A stretch of 64,000 nucleotides of DNA from Gryganskiella cystojenkinii (GCA_015852425.1 JAAAIG010000098.1:1182-65181); one strand, 5' to 3'; positions 1 to 12,598 are shown, counted from the stretch's first letter. The notes: generated from the letters alone by a model not told the origin. Translations and numbers: made by a program.

Positions 1-463
1 TTTTTGGGCTGACCTTCACAGTTGTATTGTTGGTGGCAACAGGGAAAAAGCTGTGCGCTTGATTTTGTACAGCTTTTTTTTTTTTTAAAAAAAAAGGGCA
101 GCCCTTGGTCGCGCGCGCCGGGGGGAAAAAGCCAAAAAGGGAAATGAGAAATCAATGTTGAGAGAAAAGTGGAGGAGGAATGCGAATGTGGAGTGAATGG
201 GAAAGAGAGAGCAAAGGAGAGTGTAAAGAGAATATGAGTGAACGAGAGAGAGAGAGAGAGACCAAATAACTCCAGTTGGATGGCTTATGAGAAGCGTATA
301 TGATTCCAGGAGGTCCCAACTACGGTGGAATTAAAGAGATATCGTCTTTTATTGAAAAAGACACAAAGAAGGGGGACAAATCGCCTGAGCACACCCCTCC
401 TCCATTGCTCTCTCTTTCTAGGTCCCTAGATAACAAAGAAAGAATAAAGAAAGAATAATAGGT
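1..463. other. Intergenic, downstream of the OTU gene
   Basis: I see no gene here. It holds a T-run followed directly by an A-run near 70-95, a short GA dinucleotide tract near 243-260, and otherwise A/G-rich sequence that is probably the 3' flank of the minus-strand OTU gene. Confidence 0.6.
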
Positions 464-1871
464 CTATGCTCTCTTGGGTCTCAAAGAGTTGTAATGCTCT
501 CCAAGACCATACATATGGCGGTGATAAGATACCATCAGCGGTGTCTCGATAGGGTACACATCCGCAGATAGCTTGACCGTTGGACTACCCATCTGCACGA
601 CCCAGATGGGAACCTTGTGAACCCTTGAAAGGGCCAGGAGCTAAAAGAAAACAACACCATAGTTTGGAAAATGAGGAGATGCACGGAGAGAGGAAGAGAA
701 GGGGATCAATTTGTTTATGAGTGACGAGTCAGTAGAGTCACTTTGTACCTGCACCTTCATCCCCTTTGTCAAAACCCTCCAGCTCTCTCTTTTTTTTTCT
801 TTCTCTACCTCAGGTTGACCTCCCCAGACAGCGGTCGTCTCCAGATCCAGGCAATAGTTTGTAAAGTCCTCACTGGTCATCATATCGCCTTGTTTGTTGG
901 TCAAAAACGGCAAGAAGTCATCCGGGTTCCCACGCATATACTCGGCCGTCTTGTGTCTCAACTCCTTGACAGTGGTCTAATCAACAGGAGCAAAAAATAA
1001 ATCGGTAGCAAAAGAAGGGTGTCAGAGAAGTGTGTTCTCAGCAGAAAGATACTCCCCTCTTCTCATTATCAGACCGTCCAGTGAAATGTAACAAAGCTAA
1101 CGCTACCTCCTTCTGATAATGTTGAGCCAATTGATCCGCAACCGCGTTATAGAGACAATGACCATCAGCCGTGACATCTTTCACGATTACGTTCATCGCC
1201 GACGCCAGTTCCTCGATCGCCTCTCGCTCGACCTCGTTCATGTTGACCTGCCCTGCAGCCTCCTTCTCAGCCTCATCCTGGATTTCTTTTAGTTGTTGAG
1301 CTTTACGATCCTTGCGAGCCTTTTGACGGTTGGGTTTCTTTCCTCCGCCACCTCCGCTTTGTTGGCTGTTGTTGGGTTTTTTTGAAGGTGCTGGGGTCTC
1401 TATCGTCAGATGGTCGATGGGGATCTATCGTTGCAAGAAAAAACGCTCTCGACGTGATCAGTTTTAAAACACAATTGTACCAAGCACCAAGCAGACATTG
1501 TACAGGCTGCTTGAGTCTCTTACATCATTCGGGTCAAAGTCGTCCTCTTCTTCCTCCTCCTCTTCTACTGCAACTGCGCCTGATGTTGCTGACGACTCGC
1601 CTTCGCCGCCACCACCATTGGCAGCAATCGAGGCGATCAGGGCCTTCTCCTCCTGATCCTGTCGCAAACTCAGGGCCTGTTCCAACTGGGCAGCCTCGGT
1701 CGTGACCTCCTTCTTCTTCTTTTTGTCGCCCTTGGTGGCAGTCTTTTTCAAAGCCGTGACTTTAGCCATGAGGTCCTTTTGTTCCTTCTTGTGTCTGGCC
1801 CGGAGTTCCTCCACGGTCTCAGCCGGTACAGCAACGGAGGAAGGGGTTAATTCTTGTGCTGAAGAGCCCAT
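464..1871 (-). CDS. OTU-domain deubiquitinase, OTUD6-like
   Basis: Cysteine protease of the OTU superfamily, expected to cleave ubiquitin chains in the cytosol. Model: exons 1871-1524, 1397-1107, 976-809 and 640-464, all joins in phase 0, giving 327 residues. The N-terminus has the charged OTUD6 coiled coil (ELRARHKKEQKDLMAKV) followed by a Lys-rich stretch, and exon 2 carries the basic NRQKARKDRKAQQLKE segment usual in OTUD6. The OTU catalytic motif DGHCLYNAV puts the nucleophile near Cys197, with Asp194. The C-terminal YGLGEHYNSL block supplies the catalytic His near 318. Length and domain order match OTUD6A/B family members. The start ATG at 1871 is the first Met before the coiled coil. 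It lies in tandem, 436 bp downstream of the bZIP gene on the same strand. Family assignment is firm; substrate is unknown. Confidence 0.93.
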
Positions 1872-2307
1872 ATTTCTTTTAAGGAGTGCACAGGTTGATG
1901 GATAAAAGTGTTCAACGTATCGTTTTCCTTGGTTTGATTCCTGCTGTTGTGCTGCTTTGATGCGGATGAGGGCGACCTGCTGGGTCTTGATTATTGTCTT
2001 TTAATGGGAAAGAAATGTCATTCAGATCCTTTCAACAATTACAGAAGCGGTGTGACTGCGGACTGAAAGTCCATTTTTTTTTGTAAGCAACGTTTAATGT
2101 TTTAATACTGACGTTAAAGGAACAAAGGAAACAAGGGTGAAATCAAGGAGGGCGTCAGGAGGTGGCAAGAGGAGATATGGCACAGGGTGAGGAACACAAA
2201 AGAAAAAGTACAAAGGAAACACAAGGGAAAAGAGAGGAACTACAAAAAGCAAATTGTCTGTACAAGAATGGTGGAAAAACGAGTAAGAAAAAGAAAAACA
2301 AAAACAT
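1872..2307. other. Spacer between the bZIP 3' end and the OTU 5' end
   Basis: This 436-bp stretch between two minus-strand genes should contain the bZIP 3' UTR and the OTU promoter. I see no other gene and no clear TATA element. Confidence 0.5.
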
Positions 2308-5190
2308 CTAGATCAGTTGGACTGACGAGGTGGGTGCGTACGAACGTTCCTGACTGCCCTGCAAATCCAATTCGACCAGACGAGCCATCATCGACTCGTA
2401 AAGCCAATCCAGCATATTGGGATCTTCCTGAGATGGGCTCGGAAACGCGGACCGAGTACTCGAGAGAGGCACTTGCGAAAGCTCGCACAGGAGCTCAATC
2501 TGCTCCGCCGTCAGCTCGCCATCTTCCTCATTTTCAGTCTCGCGTTGCGACGAGCTCATGGCCCAAAGGTTCTGTTGGAGTTCCCAAGCGAGCTCATCCA
2601 CAGTCTCTTCCCTTTGAACAGTCTCTGTGACATGGGCTTTCTCATCTGCAGCAAAGTCTGTCAACATCTTCTCATAGGCCGAGCAGGTAAAGGTCGTCAT
2701 GAGTTCGAAAACCATACCCGAAGCCCAGAAAGGGTTGCTGTTCAGACTATCTTGGGCCATCTCCGTCATCTTCAGCCAGGGGCGATCCGTCATGTCGTCA
2801 CCCTTCAACTTGACTGCCTTGCTGCCAAATTGGAAATCGTCAGTCAGACAAATCTCGGGCACAAGGGTCGTGTGCACCATGATCGGCTTCTTGTCTTTCC
2901 AAGAGCTCTGGGAAGAGCTGCCGTTAGAGGAGTTGGGGATGTCCTTGTGCAGATTGGGCGTTAGGATCGGGGACTGTGGACGCGCCACACTCAGTGTGAC
3001 ATTGGCCTTTGAGTTACGACTCATGATGGAACTCAACAGGTTCTGGTTCTCTTTGGACAGTGGCGTGACAGATGTTTGGTCAGGCGAGATCGTAGTGACA
3101 GATGCGGTATTGCTGTTGAGAGTCGCATCCGCCAATTGACGACGGACAATCTCGAGCTCGTCTCTCAGCCGAATGTTTTCTTCTTGGATAATGGTCACAG
3201 CTTCTCGAAGGTGCCGTGCCTCCGTCTTGTGCTGAAGAACCTGTCCCTCCAAGGTAAAAATGTATTCTAGTGGTGGGTATAAAAAAGGATCGAGTTAGAT
3301 TGTTGTTCATGCAACCAAAAAGTTCTGGGGTCCTCCAAAAGAAAAAAAAAGGAGGGTATCCCCACAAGGACTATATCAAACACGCTATCATATGTTTGTT
3401 GTAAGTGTTGTCGCTGAAAAGAGCATCCCAAACCATCGCCCCCTTGCCACCCCAAAGGCACAAGAGAAGAGGAGAGAAAGAAAAGAAATATTCGACCACG
3501 ACCCATTTTCCCAAATCAATAAAAGGTGGGGAAAAATCAACTCACCCTTTCTCCTGACTCGGAAGTTGCGAGCAGAGATCTTGTTGCGAAGTTGCCGACG
3601 CTCCTTGGACGTCATCTTTTTCAGATCCGTCGATGAAGGGATATCATCGGTCTTAATCCCTGGCTGGGTCTTGAGTCCATGACCTTGCTCGTTTTCGCCG
3701 ATTTCGATACCGTCCATATCATTGTCCGACTCTTCATCAGATACATGTTCCTCTTTGACCTTGACCAGCTCCTCCTCCTCGTCCTTAGCGATCAAATGCT
3801 TTGTCGACTCGAGCAGACGAACCAAAGTCTCTTCGATCTCTTCCCGAGTAAGCTTGCCTGTGAACAGCTGGGGGATCAAGGGTGTTTCCATCTGCTGTTG
3901 CAGTAGCAGCTGAAGCGTGGCGGCCGAGAGGGTGGTGTTGACGGGTGAGGTGAGCGATTCTGACGTTGGTGTTGGTGGTTCGACGGATGCAGCGGAGGAG
4001 GAAGGAGGGGTAGACAAGGCTGAAGAAGAGGGTGATGATGAAGAGGAAGTTGTTGAAGTGGATTTCGTGCCGTTTGTTGACTTTGCCGAAGCAGTTGATG
4101 ATAAACCCGTGGAGGAGGACGCAGTTTTGCGAGAGGAAGCAGAGGCGGCTTTGGTTTTCGAAACAGACTCTGTCTTTGCATGTTTCCGTGCATTAGCGGC
4201 GGGTTCGGGACTCGACCGCTTAGTAGTAGCTGAGGCAGTTTTGGAGGAATTGACAGAGACAGTCGCTGTTGAACCCAGGCACGGAGAAAGAGAGAAAGAA
4301 AGGGAAAAAAACAACAACAACAACAATAGATCAGACGATAGTCCCTTGCGAAGAGGATGATGCCATGTAGAATATAGACGTTTCTTCCCGAACAGATCGC
4401 AGATCAGTCAAATTGTCCTGTTGACTTGGTTGTTCGCATGACTCTTTCTATCGACTTTTTCCTGTTCGTCCTCCTCGTTCTCTTCCTCCTTGTGTCTCCC
4501 TTTATTGCTCCACTTTTCTGCAGGAGGTTGAAGGGAAGTCTGTCAAGTCTACTCCATTTCGAAATCGATAGGGCCATCCATCCATATTTTTTTTTTACAT
4601 TGGAGCCTTTTCATAGTGATATCAAACAAGAAGACAGAAAATGACGAAAGATAAAAAGTCTATTTTTCGTTTCCCTTACCTGGGGCTTTTGATCCACTCG
4701 AAGAAGCGGCCAAAGTCGAGACTAAGGTAGCTGTGACAGACGATGAGGCAGAGGCCGGTTTCAAAGAGATAGTCGAGGGTGAAACTGTGGTAGCCTGGGG
4801 AGCGATGGTGAGCTGATCAGGACTGACGAGCATTGGTGACGAAGAAGGGGAAGCCTCGTTTGCCCCAGCAAAGGAGCTCATGGGGGCAACAGCAGATCCC
4901 GTCTTGATAGCGGTGGCGCTGTTGCTATCTTGCATGACTGCGGCGGGGCTACGTAGAAGGGCATGGGTCGAGTCGTCCTCGACCTCTTGTTTGATGACCA
5001 GATCCAGGGACTGGTCCATTGAGACATCGTCGTCCTCTGTAGCAGCGAGGGCCGCAGCGGCAGCTCCTAGGTCGCCGACATTATTGTCGTCTGTGGATCC
5101 ACTGAGGTAGTACGAGTACATGTCGTTGCTGGCATCCGAGGGATCCAACAAGTCGAGCTCGAGAAAGTCGTCAAAAAGAGGATTCGCCAT
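2308..5190 (-). CDS. bZIP transcription factor
   Basis: DNA-binding regulator. Exons 5190-4680, 4265-3546 and 3266-2308 (phases 1 and 1) give 729 residues. The basic region RNKISARNFRVRRKEYI sits at about 397-413 and is followed by a leucine zipper (EGQVLQHKTEARHLREAV onward) to about 455. Intron 2 interrupts codon E of RRKEYI, so the zipper is correctly formed only after splicing. The N-terminus is acidic (DDFLELDLLDPSD) and Ser/Thr-rich, likely an activation region. A segment at the start of the last third (KPIMVHTTLVPEI) and a helical region ending the protein resemble C-terminal regions of other fungal bZIPs. Intron 1 is long for this locus (414 nt). The 5' leader is strongly purine-rich on the plus strand, that is CT-rich in the transcript. 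Target genes cannot be read from sequence. Confidence 0.92.
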
Positions 5191-6847
5191 GAGGAGAGGG
5201 GAGGAGAGGAGGGAAGAGAGAGAGAGAGAAAGAAGGGCAAGGGATAAAGGTTGAAGAATGGGTCAAATGTAGAAAGTGTCCACTATAAATGAAATCAAAA
5301 GAGATTTGAAATGGAGTGGAAAAGAAAGGAAAAACGGAGAGGGAGGGGAGTGAAACAATAAGCAGGCAACGATTGTTCAATGGAGAAGAGAGAGTGGGAA
5401 TGAGTGCTGTTGATTCGATTTGAATGAAAGAATGGGAGAACAAAGAGATGGGGGAGGGGCAAATCATAAAGAGAGAACACACACCTCACGAAACAGACGC
5501 GATTTTGAGCAGATCAACCCTTTTTCATTTTACACGGCATTTGTGCGCTTGTCGTAGGTGTCTGATTTCCAGGCATGAAAAATGTGGTTCACAACCATTC
5601 AGGTCCAGTCTTTTGTTTACCGTTCATGGCTAGACACAACTCTCCTCCCGCACCACGCCAAGTTCCAGGGGTCGCAGGTTGACCATTTCTTTCACTGAAA
5701 AAATCTGCCTGTGCTCCCAGCTTGCACTGCAACGACTCTAAGAAAAAACGGGAACGATGGTTCAAGGCACAAATTCTCGAGTCCTTTTCTTTGATCCAAT
5801 TTGACCCCTGCACAGCGACCCAACTTGCCCTCATCTCCCCCTTCTCTTTTCTTTAACCTTCGGCAAATAGGGCACATCACTTTCTTCTGGGCACAAACAA
5901 ACAATCGACTCAATTCCGCCCGTTTCTCTTGACACTTGACTCATCCTCTTCTCCCTTGTTCCTGTTCTTGATCCGCCTCTCAACGTTAGGATCCTCTTCT
6001 CAACAAGCAGATCGTTCCGCCTTGATCCTCTGCTTATCGAAAATAAAATATTTTCCGACAACTCTCCATTTCCACATCCCTGACCAATCGCAGCACCGTC
6101 CAACCCTTTTCTGTTGCGCACTGACGGTAACAAAAGGGGCAAATCCTCCCCCGCATCTTTCTCAATCTCGAAAAAGGCGAACACAAAGAAAAAAAACACC
6201 TTCCCCAAACTGCAAATTACGGCTCTTTGTGTCTTGTCTTGACTCAACACAACACCCCCTGACCCTTCCCTTCCCTCCATTTGTTCAAAGTTCATGCCCC
6301 CTATTTTTGTGCGACTTTCTTCTGCTGAAAGAGTGGCTACTGCCACGTACAAGCTTTGTGTAGTCTGAATCTGACTTTCGTACGTGAATTTTATTTTATG
6401 CGCCTTGCTCTTACAGTGTAAAGGGATAACCGCTTCTGCTATGAAATCGAATCTCCACTCACAGTCGTTCTTTTATGCCAGAATTTAAATCTGAGCACAT
6501 CCTGGGATACTCATTTGCAAATGTCCTTGTCGTGACTGTAAATCTGAAGAACTATAAAAGCAGCCCTCAAACAGGAAACCAATTTTTCCTTACCCGCTCT
6601 AGCTTTTTGGCTAAGATCAAGTGTAGTATCTGTTCTTATTATTCTAATCGAATAATATGGCCCCTACGGGGGTCAATACGATTAATTTGATTTTTGATCT
6701 GGGCGGGCCCAGCTCTGGCTTGCCATCTGTGGCCTGCACTGGTGTCCTTGGTATTGCACTACCTCCAAGTTGACGCCGATCCACCCCTTATTCTCTTCAT
6801 CTAAACAAACAAAGTCGCTAAAGAATCCATTTATTCTGTTTTGTTGT
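5191..6847. other. Intergenic: bZIP promoter and F-box 3' flank
   Basis: No supported gene in 1.66 kb. The first 300 bases are an almost pure purine stretch on the plus strand, matching a CT-rich leader of the minus-strand bZIP gene. Open frames here are short, unspliced and low-complexity. A small inverted motif CCCC-TAC-GGGG lies at 6661-6671. Confidence 0.6.
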
Positions 6848-9035
6848 TCACATGCCTCCATGAATAATGACCAACTCGACAAATGGATGTCTCTGTGCCA
6901 ATTGCCTAAGATCCTCCTCCATGGTCACGTTCGGATCTGGGACTGCAAGATGGAGGTGAACCGTCAGTTTCTCGAGACTCGGGAACCGGGTAAGAATCTG
7001 TCCCTCGAGCGAGCTCAGGCACAGATTCTTGTCTTTGTGCTTGAAAGCACCGAATTCGTTTTCCCTGGGCGTGTTAACACGAGCGTAATTCATCGCCCTC
7101 TTAGCCGTCCTAGGGTTGAAAAAGATCAATTGCTCTGAAGAAGACGATGATGGCGCTGATTCATGAGTTGATCCAGATGGTGTAGTTGACGAAGAGTCAA
7201 TGTTGCGACCGCCACTATTGTGGAGGAGATACTGCGGTCGAGGGTGCTGCAGGCAAAGACTGAGCTCAGTAAAAGAATGTCGCCGCTTTTGAGAAGTTTG
7301 ATTGGGAGGTGGCTTGATTGGAGGAGAACTCGACCGCGTCGATGTCTTCGGGTCCTGACCCAGAGATTGAAAAGTCGTATAGTTGCTCAAGTACCGATCT
7401 AGAGTGAAGACCTCAAGACTGACCAACTGCACTAGGATATCATTCAGCATGAGTTCTTCGTCCTTCCTCATCAACTCGGTTGCTCCTCCAAGATGTAAAG
7501 ATCTCAGCGTAGATGCGAAGGGAAACATCCTTTCCGATAGTTGACGCTATTGGAAAAGGAAAATTGACAAGAACAGAGGGTCAGTGATGAAGAAACGATA
7601 ACGAGCCCCAAAAGTCGAAAGAATCTATAAACAGAAGCACACTTACAGCCTGAAAAAAGACGGATTCGAGCTCACGGAAGCAAAGTGCGCCATAAAACTG
7701 AACCAGCTCCGTGGTCATGTCCGTTTGAATAACCAATCGCTTGAATCGATTCCTGGGTGTCGATTGTCCTGCATTGATCGATGCCACAGAGCAATGCTCA
7801 GCTAGATCATCAATGTCCCCGCGAGAAAAGGGCGAAATATCCGTCTCCAGATCGTACAAGTGAGGTCGTCCTTTGACAAGATCGACCAGCCGACCAATTC
7901 CACCCGGGTACTTGTTGACGATCCGAAGCTTTCTCAGCTCCGGGAACAGAGCCGCGTCCTCGCTCGCTGATGTTGCCGTTGTCATTGATGATGATGGAAC
8001 CGCAGGTAGGACCTCGACGTTCCGTCGTATCAGAGCCGACTGGAACGGCCCCGTGCAGCTCACAATCTGGAGTTCCTGCAAGGAAGGAAACAAAAGATGG
8101 AATTCTTGCAGACGCTCAATCGAAAGTGTGATGTCGGCTAGTTTAAGTGATCGCATCGCCGTGAAGGGACCAGTAAGCCCATCAAACGTTCCGGTGCCTA
8201 GCCTCCGAGGCTCTGCGACTGTGGTCGGCTGGATAAAGGACACGTTGGTGAAACGGACATCGTTGAGACTGGGTAAAAGTCTCAGTGTATCAAGAAAATC
8301 GGACCACACCGCAGATTCCTTAGAGCTCGAACCAACTCTGGACTCGATACCAAGCGACCGGAGCTGACTTAATGGACTTCCTTGGTTAAAGCCGCACCCT
8401 GTTTCGCTCAAGTTTTGGATACGAGGTTGTTGGCTGCACATCCGTATCAAGAGTCGAAAAAACCACCGTGCGAGACACCCTGTGGCCGTAAAAGCGACTG
8501 ATAGCTCTTTGACCGTGCAAAGGGCGACAAGAACTTCTTCAAGCACCTGTAATCGATGTGGCTTTTCTCCCTCTGTATAGATAGTCTCGAATTTTTCAAA
8601 CACATTTTGTTCTTCCCCTCCCCAGTATGTGATATGAAGACGCTCCAGTCCCGACCATGAGGACACCCGTTGACTTGTGAAGTTGTCAAAGATCGCCTGC
8701 AGAAATTGTTTTTGTCTTGGGTCGGATTGAAAGCCGTCCAGGTCCATGGCTAAGGATCGGATGATATGATGGTTTCCGGTGATAAGACTCCATTCTACGG
8801 TCGAGTTCAAGGCCGGCTTCAAGGGCGACAGCGTGAGATCAAAGGACATGGGAAAAGCTCGGTAGAGGGTCCTGGAAACGAGTCTCAGCTGCCCTAGAGC
8901 TCGTTTCCGGAGGTAAGGCGCCACTTGAGCGGTCAACTCTGGGATGGAGAAGAAGACCAGAGCAGAGGCGGGGGATGATGATGGCGATGATAATGGTTCC
9001 TGGACAACCGATGGTGTCGACATTTGTATTGGCAT
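6848..9035 (-). CDS. F-box and leucine-rich-repeat protein
   Basis: Probable substrate adaptor of an SCF ubiquitin ligase. Two exons, 9035-7647 and 7546-6848, join in phase 0 to give 695 residues. The start is the first ATG (9035); the frame is open upstream but has only a TTG. An F-box-like segment lies at about 29-65 (SIPELTAQVAPYLRKRALG, then LVSRTLYRAFP). It is followed by repeated leucine-rich stretches such as LPSLNDVRF, AMRSLKLADITL, FPSLQELQIV and LFPELRKLRIV, the pattern of irregular LRR proteins. A Ser-rich insertion occurs in exon 2. Large families of such F-box/LRR genes are common in Mortierella-type genomes. The ligase role is inferred from the family; the substrate is unknown. 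Confidence 0.82.
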
Positions 9036-9555
9036 TTCAGATGAGGGATGGGGTGAAAGGGAATGAACAAGAGTTTGTGGTAAAGGGGGGAATGATCGGG
9101 GAGATGCAAACAAGAAGGAGGCGAAACCTTGTCCACCTGCTCAGGCTCACTGCTGGTAGTGGTCGAGGCGTGTTCGTGAACGACAAGCGGTAGTGACAAG
9201 ATCTAAGGTGGGGTCCCAAGATTATTTTTTTATCGGCATGTGTCATGTTTTTTCCGACAACGGTGCCAATCATGCAGATCCTGCCGTGGTTACCAACGTA
9301 CAAGTCCTCGGCATCTTGGGCTATTCTCTATTTGAGTGGATCAACAACACGCTTCTCAGGAGAGGCAACAAGGCGAACACAAAGATAAAAGCACCCACCC
9401 AAACCTTTGCCGTTCCACCTACCTTATCATAGTGACATCAACATCAGGCTAGTGAGAATCAAGCTCGCATTTTCATTTCGTCACCAGTGCATCAATGCAG
9501 TATAAATATCTGTCCTGTTTTTCATCTCTTCCCTCAAGCACACAAACACATCAAT
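9036..9555. promoter_or_regulatory. Divergent promoter between F-box and His-rich genes
   Basis: This 520-bp region separates two divergent genes. On the plus side a TATA box (TATAAATA, 9501-9508) lies 55 bp before the ATG at 9556. That rules out the in-frame non-ATG start upstream of it. Nothing else is clear. Confidence 0.6.
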
Positions 9556-10110
9556 ATGACTTCCTACATCAACAACCACGATTCTTCTGCCTCCCAGCAG
9601 CATCATCAACATATCGATGCTCCTGTCGTTAGTCAAGACAGCATTCCTCAAGCCTCTTCACCCAACGGTCTACTCAGTTCTGCAGACAACAACTCGACCT
9701 TCACAACCACCGATGCGTCCGGATACCCAGATAAGAGCAATGGATTGGTTGCCTCAAGTCCTTCAAATGCGATCCAGCATCCCCACGAACACCACAAGTT
9801 TAACCAAGTCCAGCATGATCCCTCGGTTGTGCGCGACGAAAGCCTTGGAAACAATGCTGCTACGACGACTGCTGGCATGGCCACACCAGCTGCAACTAAT
9901 CGTTCTGAGACCAGAGCGGGCGATCGTATCATCGACGGTACTCAAGACCAAATCCTGGACGATCAACACCACCACCATCGCCATGCTGTCCACAGTGAAG
10001 GAACTCTTCAGGATCCATTGCACCAGCCCATTGTCGAGACTATGGAGCAACTCGGCAACAACAACACGGGTCTCGGCAACATCACCGGAGTGCCCAACTA
10101 CATTAAATAG
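9556..10110 (+). CDS. Small His/Gln-rich disordered protein, unknown
   Basis: I do not recognise a family. The single-exon frame encodes 184 residues, starting MTSYINNHDSSASQQHHQH. The composition is hydrophilic, rich in His, Gln, Asn, Ser and Asp, with a HHHH cluster near residue 138 (DDQHHHHRHAVHSEG). There is no hydrophobic segment, signal peptide or cysteine pair. The C-terminal third (LHQPIVETMEQLGNN) could form a short amphipathic helix. A good TATA box 55 bp upstream and a compact 3' end support a real, well expressed gene. His clusters may bind metal, but this is speculation. The SR gene starts only 243 bp downstream on the same strand. Confidence 0.65.
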   Translation: MTSYINNHDSSASQQHHQHIDAPVVSQDSIPQASSPNGLLSSADNNSTFTTTDASGYPDKSNGLVASSPSNAIQHPHEHHKFNQVQHDPSVVRDESLGNNAATTTAGMATPAATNRSETRAGDRIIDGTQDQILDDQHHHHRHAVHSEGTLQDPLHQPIVETMEQLGNNNTGLGNITGVPNYIK

Positions 10111-10353
10111 AAAAAAGACTGAAAGAAGATCCTGTGGACGCACAAGTGATGCAGCAAATCTCGGACGTGTCATTTGTGGAGATTGAAATATATCGGGAAT
10201 AATTTTTTACGAATAAAATTGCCTTGAATAATGATACAATCACGTGCATTGTGGTGGCTTGTCTTTTTCTCCTTTTGCCTGGGAAAACGAGCTATTTCTT
10301 TCCATTTGTTGATCTCTTCTCATTCACCAATCCATTTCAGCCCCATTCTCAAC

Positions 10354-12598
10354 ATGCCACGCGATCGCCACGACAACTCTCTCTCGCTCTATGTGAGCGG
10401 ATTCAAGGACAACATTCGGTAAGACTATACGACAAAGTGATATACATTTCAGACCACACTGGCGCAACGATGACTACACCGTGACTCGACACTACTACGA
10501 TAGCAAACGTGCCGCTGTTCATTTTTTTTAAACTTTGTGCTGTCTATACGTCAAATAGTCCTAGTGATCTCGCCGTTCTCTTTGAACCCTTTGGAAAGAT
10601 TGCCGACGGTATATACCTTATTTATGCATAAAAGCTACAAGACAACGGAATCCACACAAGTAGCAAGCAAACTAACTCTTTTGTTCTATTTTTTTGATCA
10701 TCAATTTGATATAACCGCAGTCTACATCCCCAAGGGTAAGTAAATGGTTTTGAGCTTTGTGATGTTTTTTTTCTTTATCTGTTTGACGCCTACTCTGAAA
10801 TGAGTAGTGAGCTAGCGCGTTCTAATGCGATCTGTTTACTTTTTTGATGTAGACTATTACACTGGCAATCCTCGAGGATTCGCTTACATCCAGTACGTTT
10901 GATATCGTTTTTATTGTGCCGGTCAAGAAGACCCCTTCGAGTTCAAAAGAGGGTGAAAAAGGAGAGAGAGAAAGAGAGAGAGAGAGCGAAAATATTCTAT
11001 CCCACCTGCGGTATCGACTTCGCGCTTGGGACATCAAACATCCCTGCATATTCGTGCAGAACCACCTTGAAAAGATCTATGGATATGATCAAGAGTCAAG
11101 GAGGTGAAGTTCCTCGATGCCCGCCATCCTATTCTTGTCACGCGAGTGTGTTGTTTACCTTCGCTCTGCATTTCACTACGTCTCCTTTCAATTTTTTTTC
11201 TGTCGGGGATAACGTCTCAAGTCAAGATCTTTATTGAACATTGTCCCTGTGGCGAAACGGTGGCTCCTCTCTCTTTCAAGTGGTTATACAAGATTATTTT
11301 TACAAGAGTGTGCAAAGGGCATGCGGAACTTCCGACAAGCAATACCCTGGATGAGGGGATCGATCATGATACTGCGCCACCGCCTTGACTTCCCGACTCG
11401 CGATACGCCATGGAAATATTGATCTCCCGGATGGCTTAAGTGGGTTTCAAGTTGAGCAAGGACAAAGAGCCGACCATGACAAGAATCAACGAGAGGTTCA
11501 AGTGTGGGCCTTCCCTCCCTTCCTACTTCTCTTCTATCGTTCAACTCTCAAGAAAACATGATTGTCATGTTCAAGCGTTGGAGCGCTTTTCCTCACTCCC
11601 TTCACGCGTTCAAGATCAGCGAGACTCACATGACCATGGAGCAAGACAACAAGAAGAAACTTCAAGACACGCTACTGTCGTCAAGACCTCCTAACGCAAG
11701 TCTCGTATTGCATGATCGCTCCCTATCCGTTCTTTAATCCCTCCAGGTACCATGACGACGATGACGCCAGACGTGTGTATGAGTCCGGTGAGAAATTCCA
11801 TCTTGAAGGCCGCAAGCTCGAGTTGCAATATGCTCAGGGAAAGAGAAAGAGTAAGAGACATACCAAAGTTCAATGAAGATCAACTGACTTTGTTCTTTTC
11901 CACTCAACTCACACTCTTCTTTTTTTTCTTCTCTTCATGCTTATTAAAGGCCCTAATCAAATGAGAGGGTAACGAACTGGCAAAAAAGTCTGCATGATCG
12001 GCTCTCCAAGGGACTGTCAACACGATCAGGCTACTAACGACATGCACTCTTAATTTTTTGAATTTTTCGTAGTGGTGGTGGACGTGGTGGAGACAGAGAC
12101 CGCGGTGGTCGTCGTGGTCGCTCTCGCTCTCGCACCCCTGATCGTCATTACCGACCAAGGTACAGACAGGCCCTTGCCACATGGTGCATAATGTTAACAA
12201 TGTCAAGGCACTGATAGTTTTTACACTGTTTTATATGACTTTATTGTTATAGCCGTCGTTACTCTCGCTCTCGCTCACCCGATCGTCGTGATCGTCGTCG
12301 TGACAGTCGAAGCCCCATCCGTCGTGGAGGTAGATCTCGTTCTAGAAGCCCCCCTCGCCGTCGCTCACCTTCGCCTCGCAACAGCCGGCGGTCGCCCTCA
12401 CCCAGACGCCGCTCTCGCTCTCGCTCCCCCGTTGTGCATCGTGGTCGCAGTGGATCTCCTCGGGACAACCGTCGCCGCGGATCAGCTTCTCGCTCACCAG
12501 CACCAAGAGCTTTCTCTCCTACGCCTGACCGGGAACGAAACATGTCGATTGGCGAACAAGGCGAAATTATTGAGCAGGACGAATTGGGCGGTCAGTAG
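10354..12598 (+). CDS. SR-family splicing factor (RRM + RS domain)
   Basis: Nuclear pre-mRNA splicing regulator. Eight exons: 10354-10418, 10559-10608, 10721-10735, 10853-10892, 11747-11850, 11950-11968, 12073-12159 and 12253-12598. All phases agree and give 241 residues. One N-terminal RRM spans about 10-90: RNP2 is LYVSGF, RNP1 is RGFAYIQY, and the last strand is LEGRKLELQYAQG, as in SRSF2/SRSF10-type proteins. An RGG-like hinge (GGGGRGGDRDRGGRRG) precedes a long RS domain with many RSRSRS and RRRSPSP blocks. The tail is acidic (GEQGEIIEQDELGG). Exon 3 is only 15 nt. Intron 4, within the RRM, is 854 nt, by far the longest in this gene. AATAAA motifs follow the stop at about 12703. The family is clear; the specific orthologue is not. 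Confidence 0.93.

Noticed and set aside
6645..6684. Apparent palindrome around CCCC-TAC-GGGG with TAATCG/CGATTA arms
   Set aside because: The outer arms are not symmetric about the centre, so only a 4-bp stem remains.
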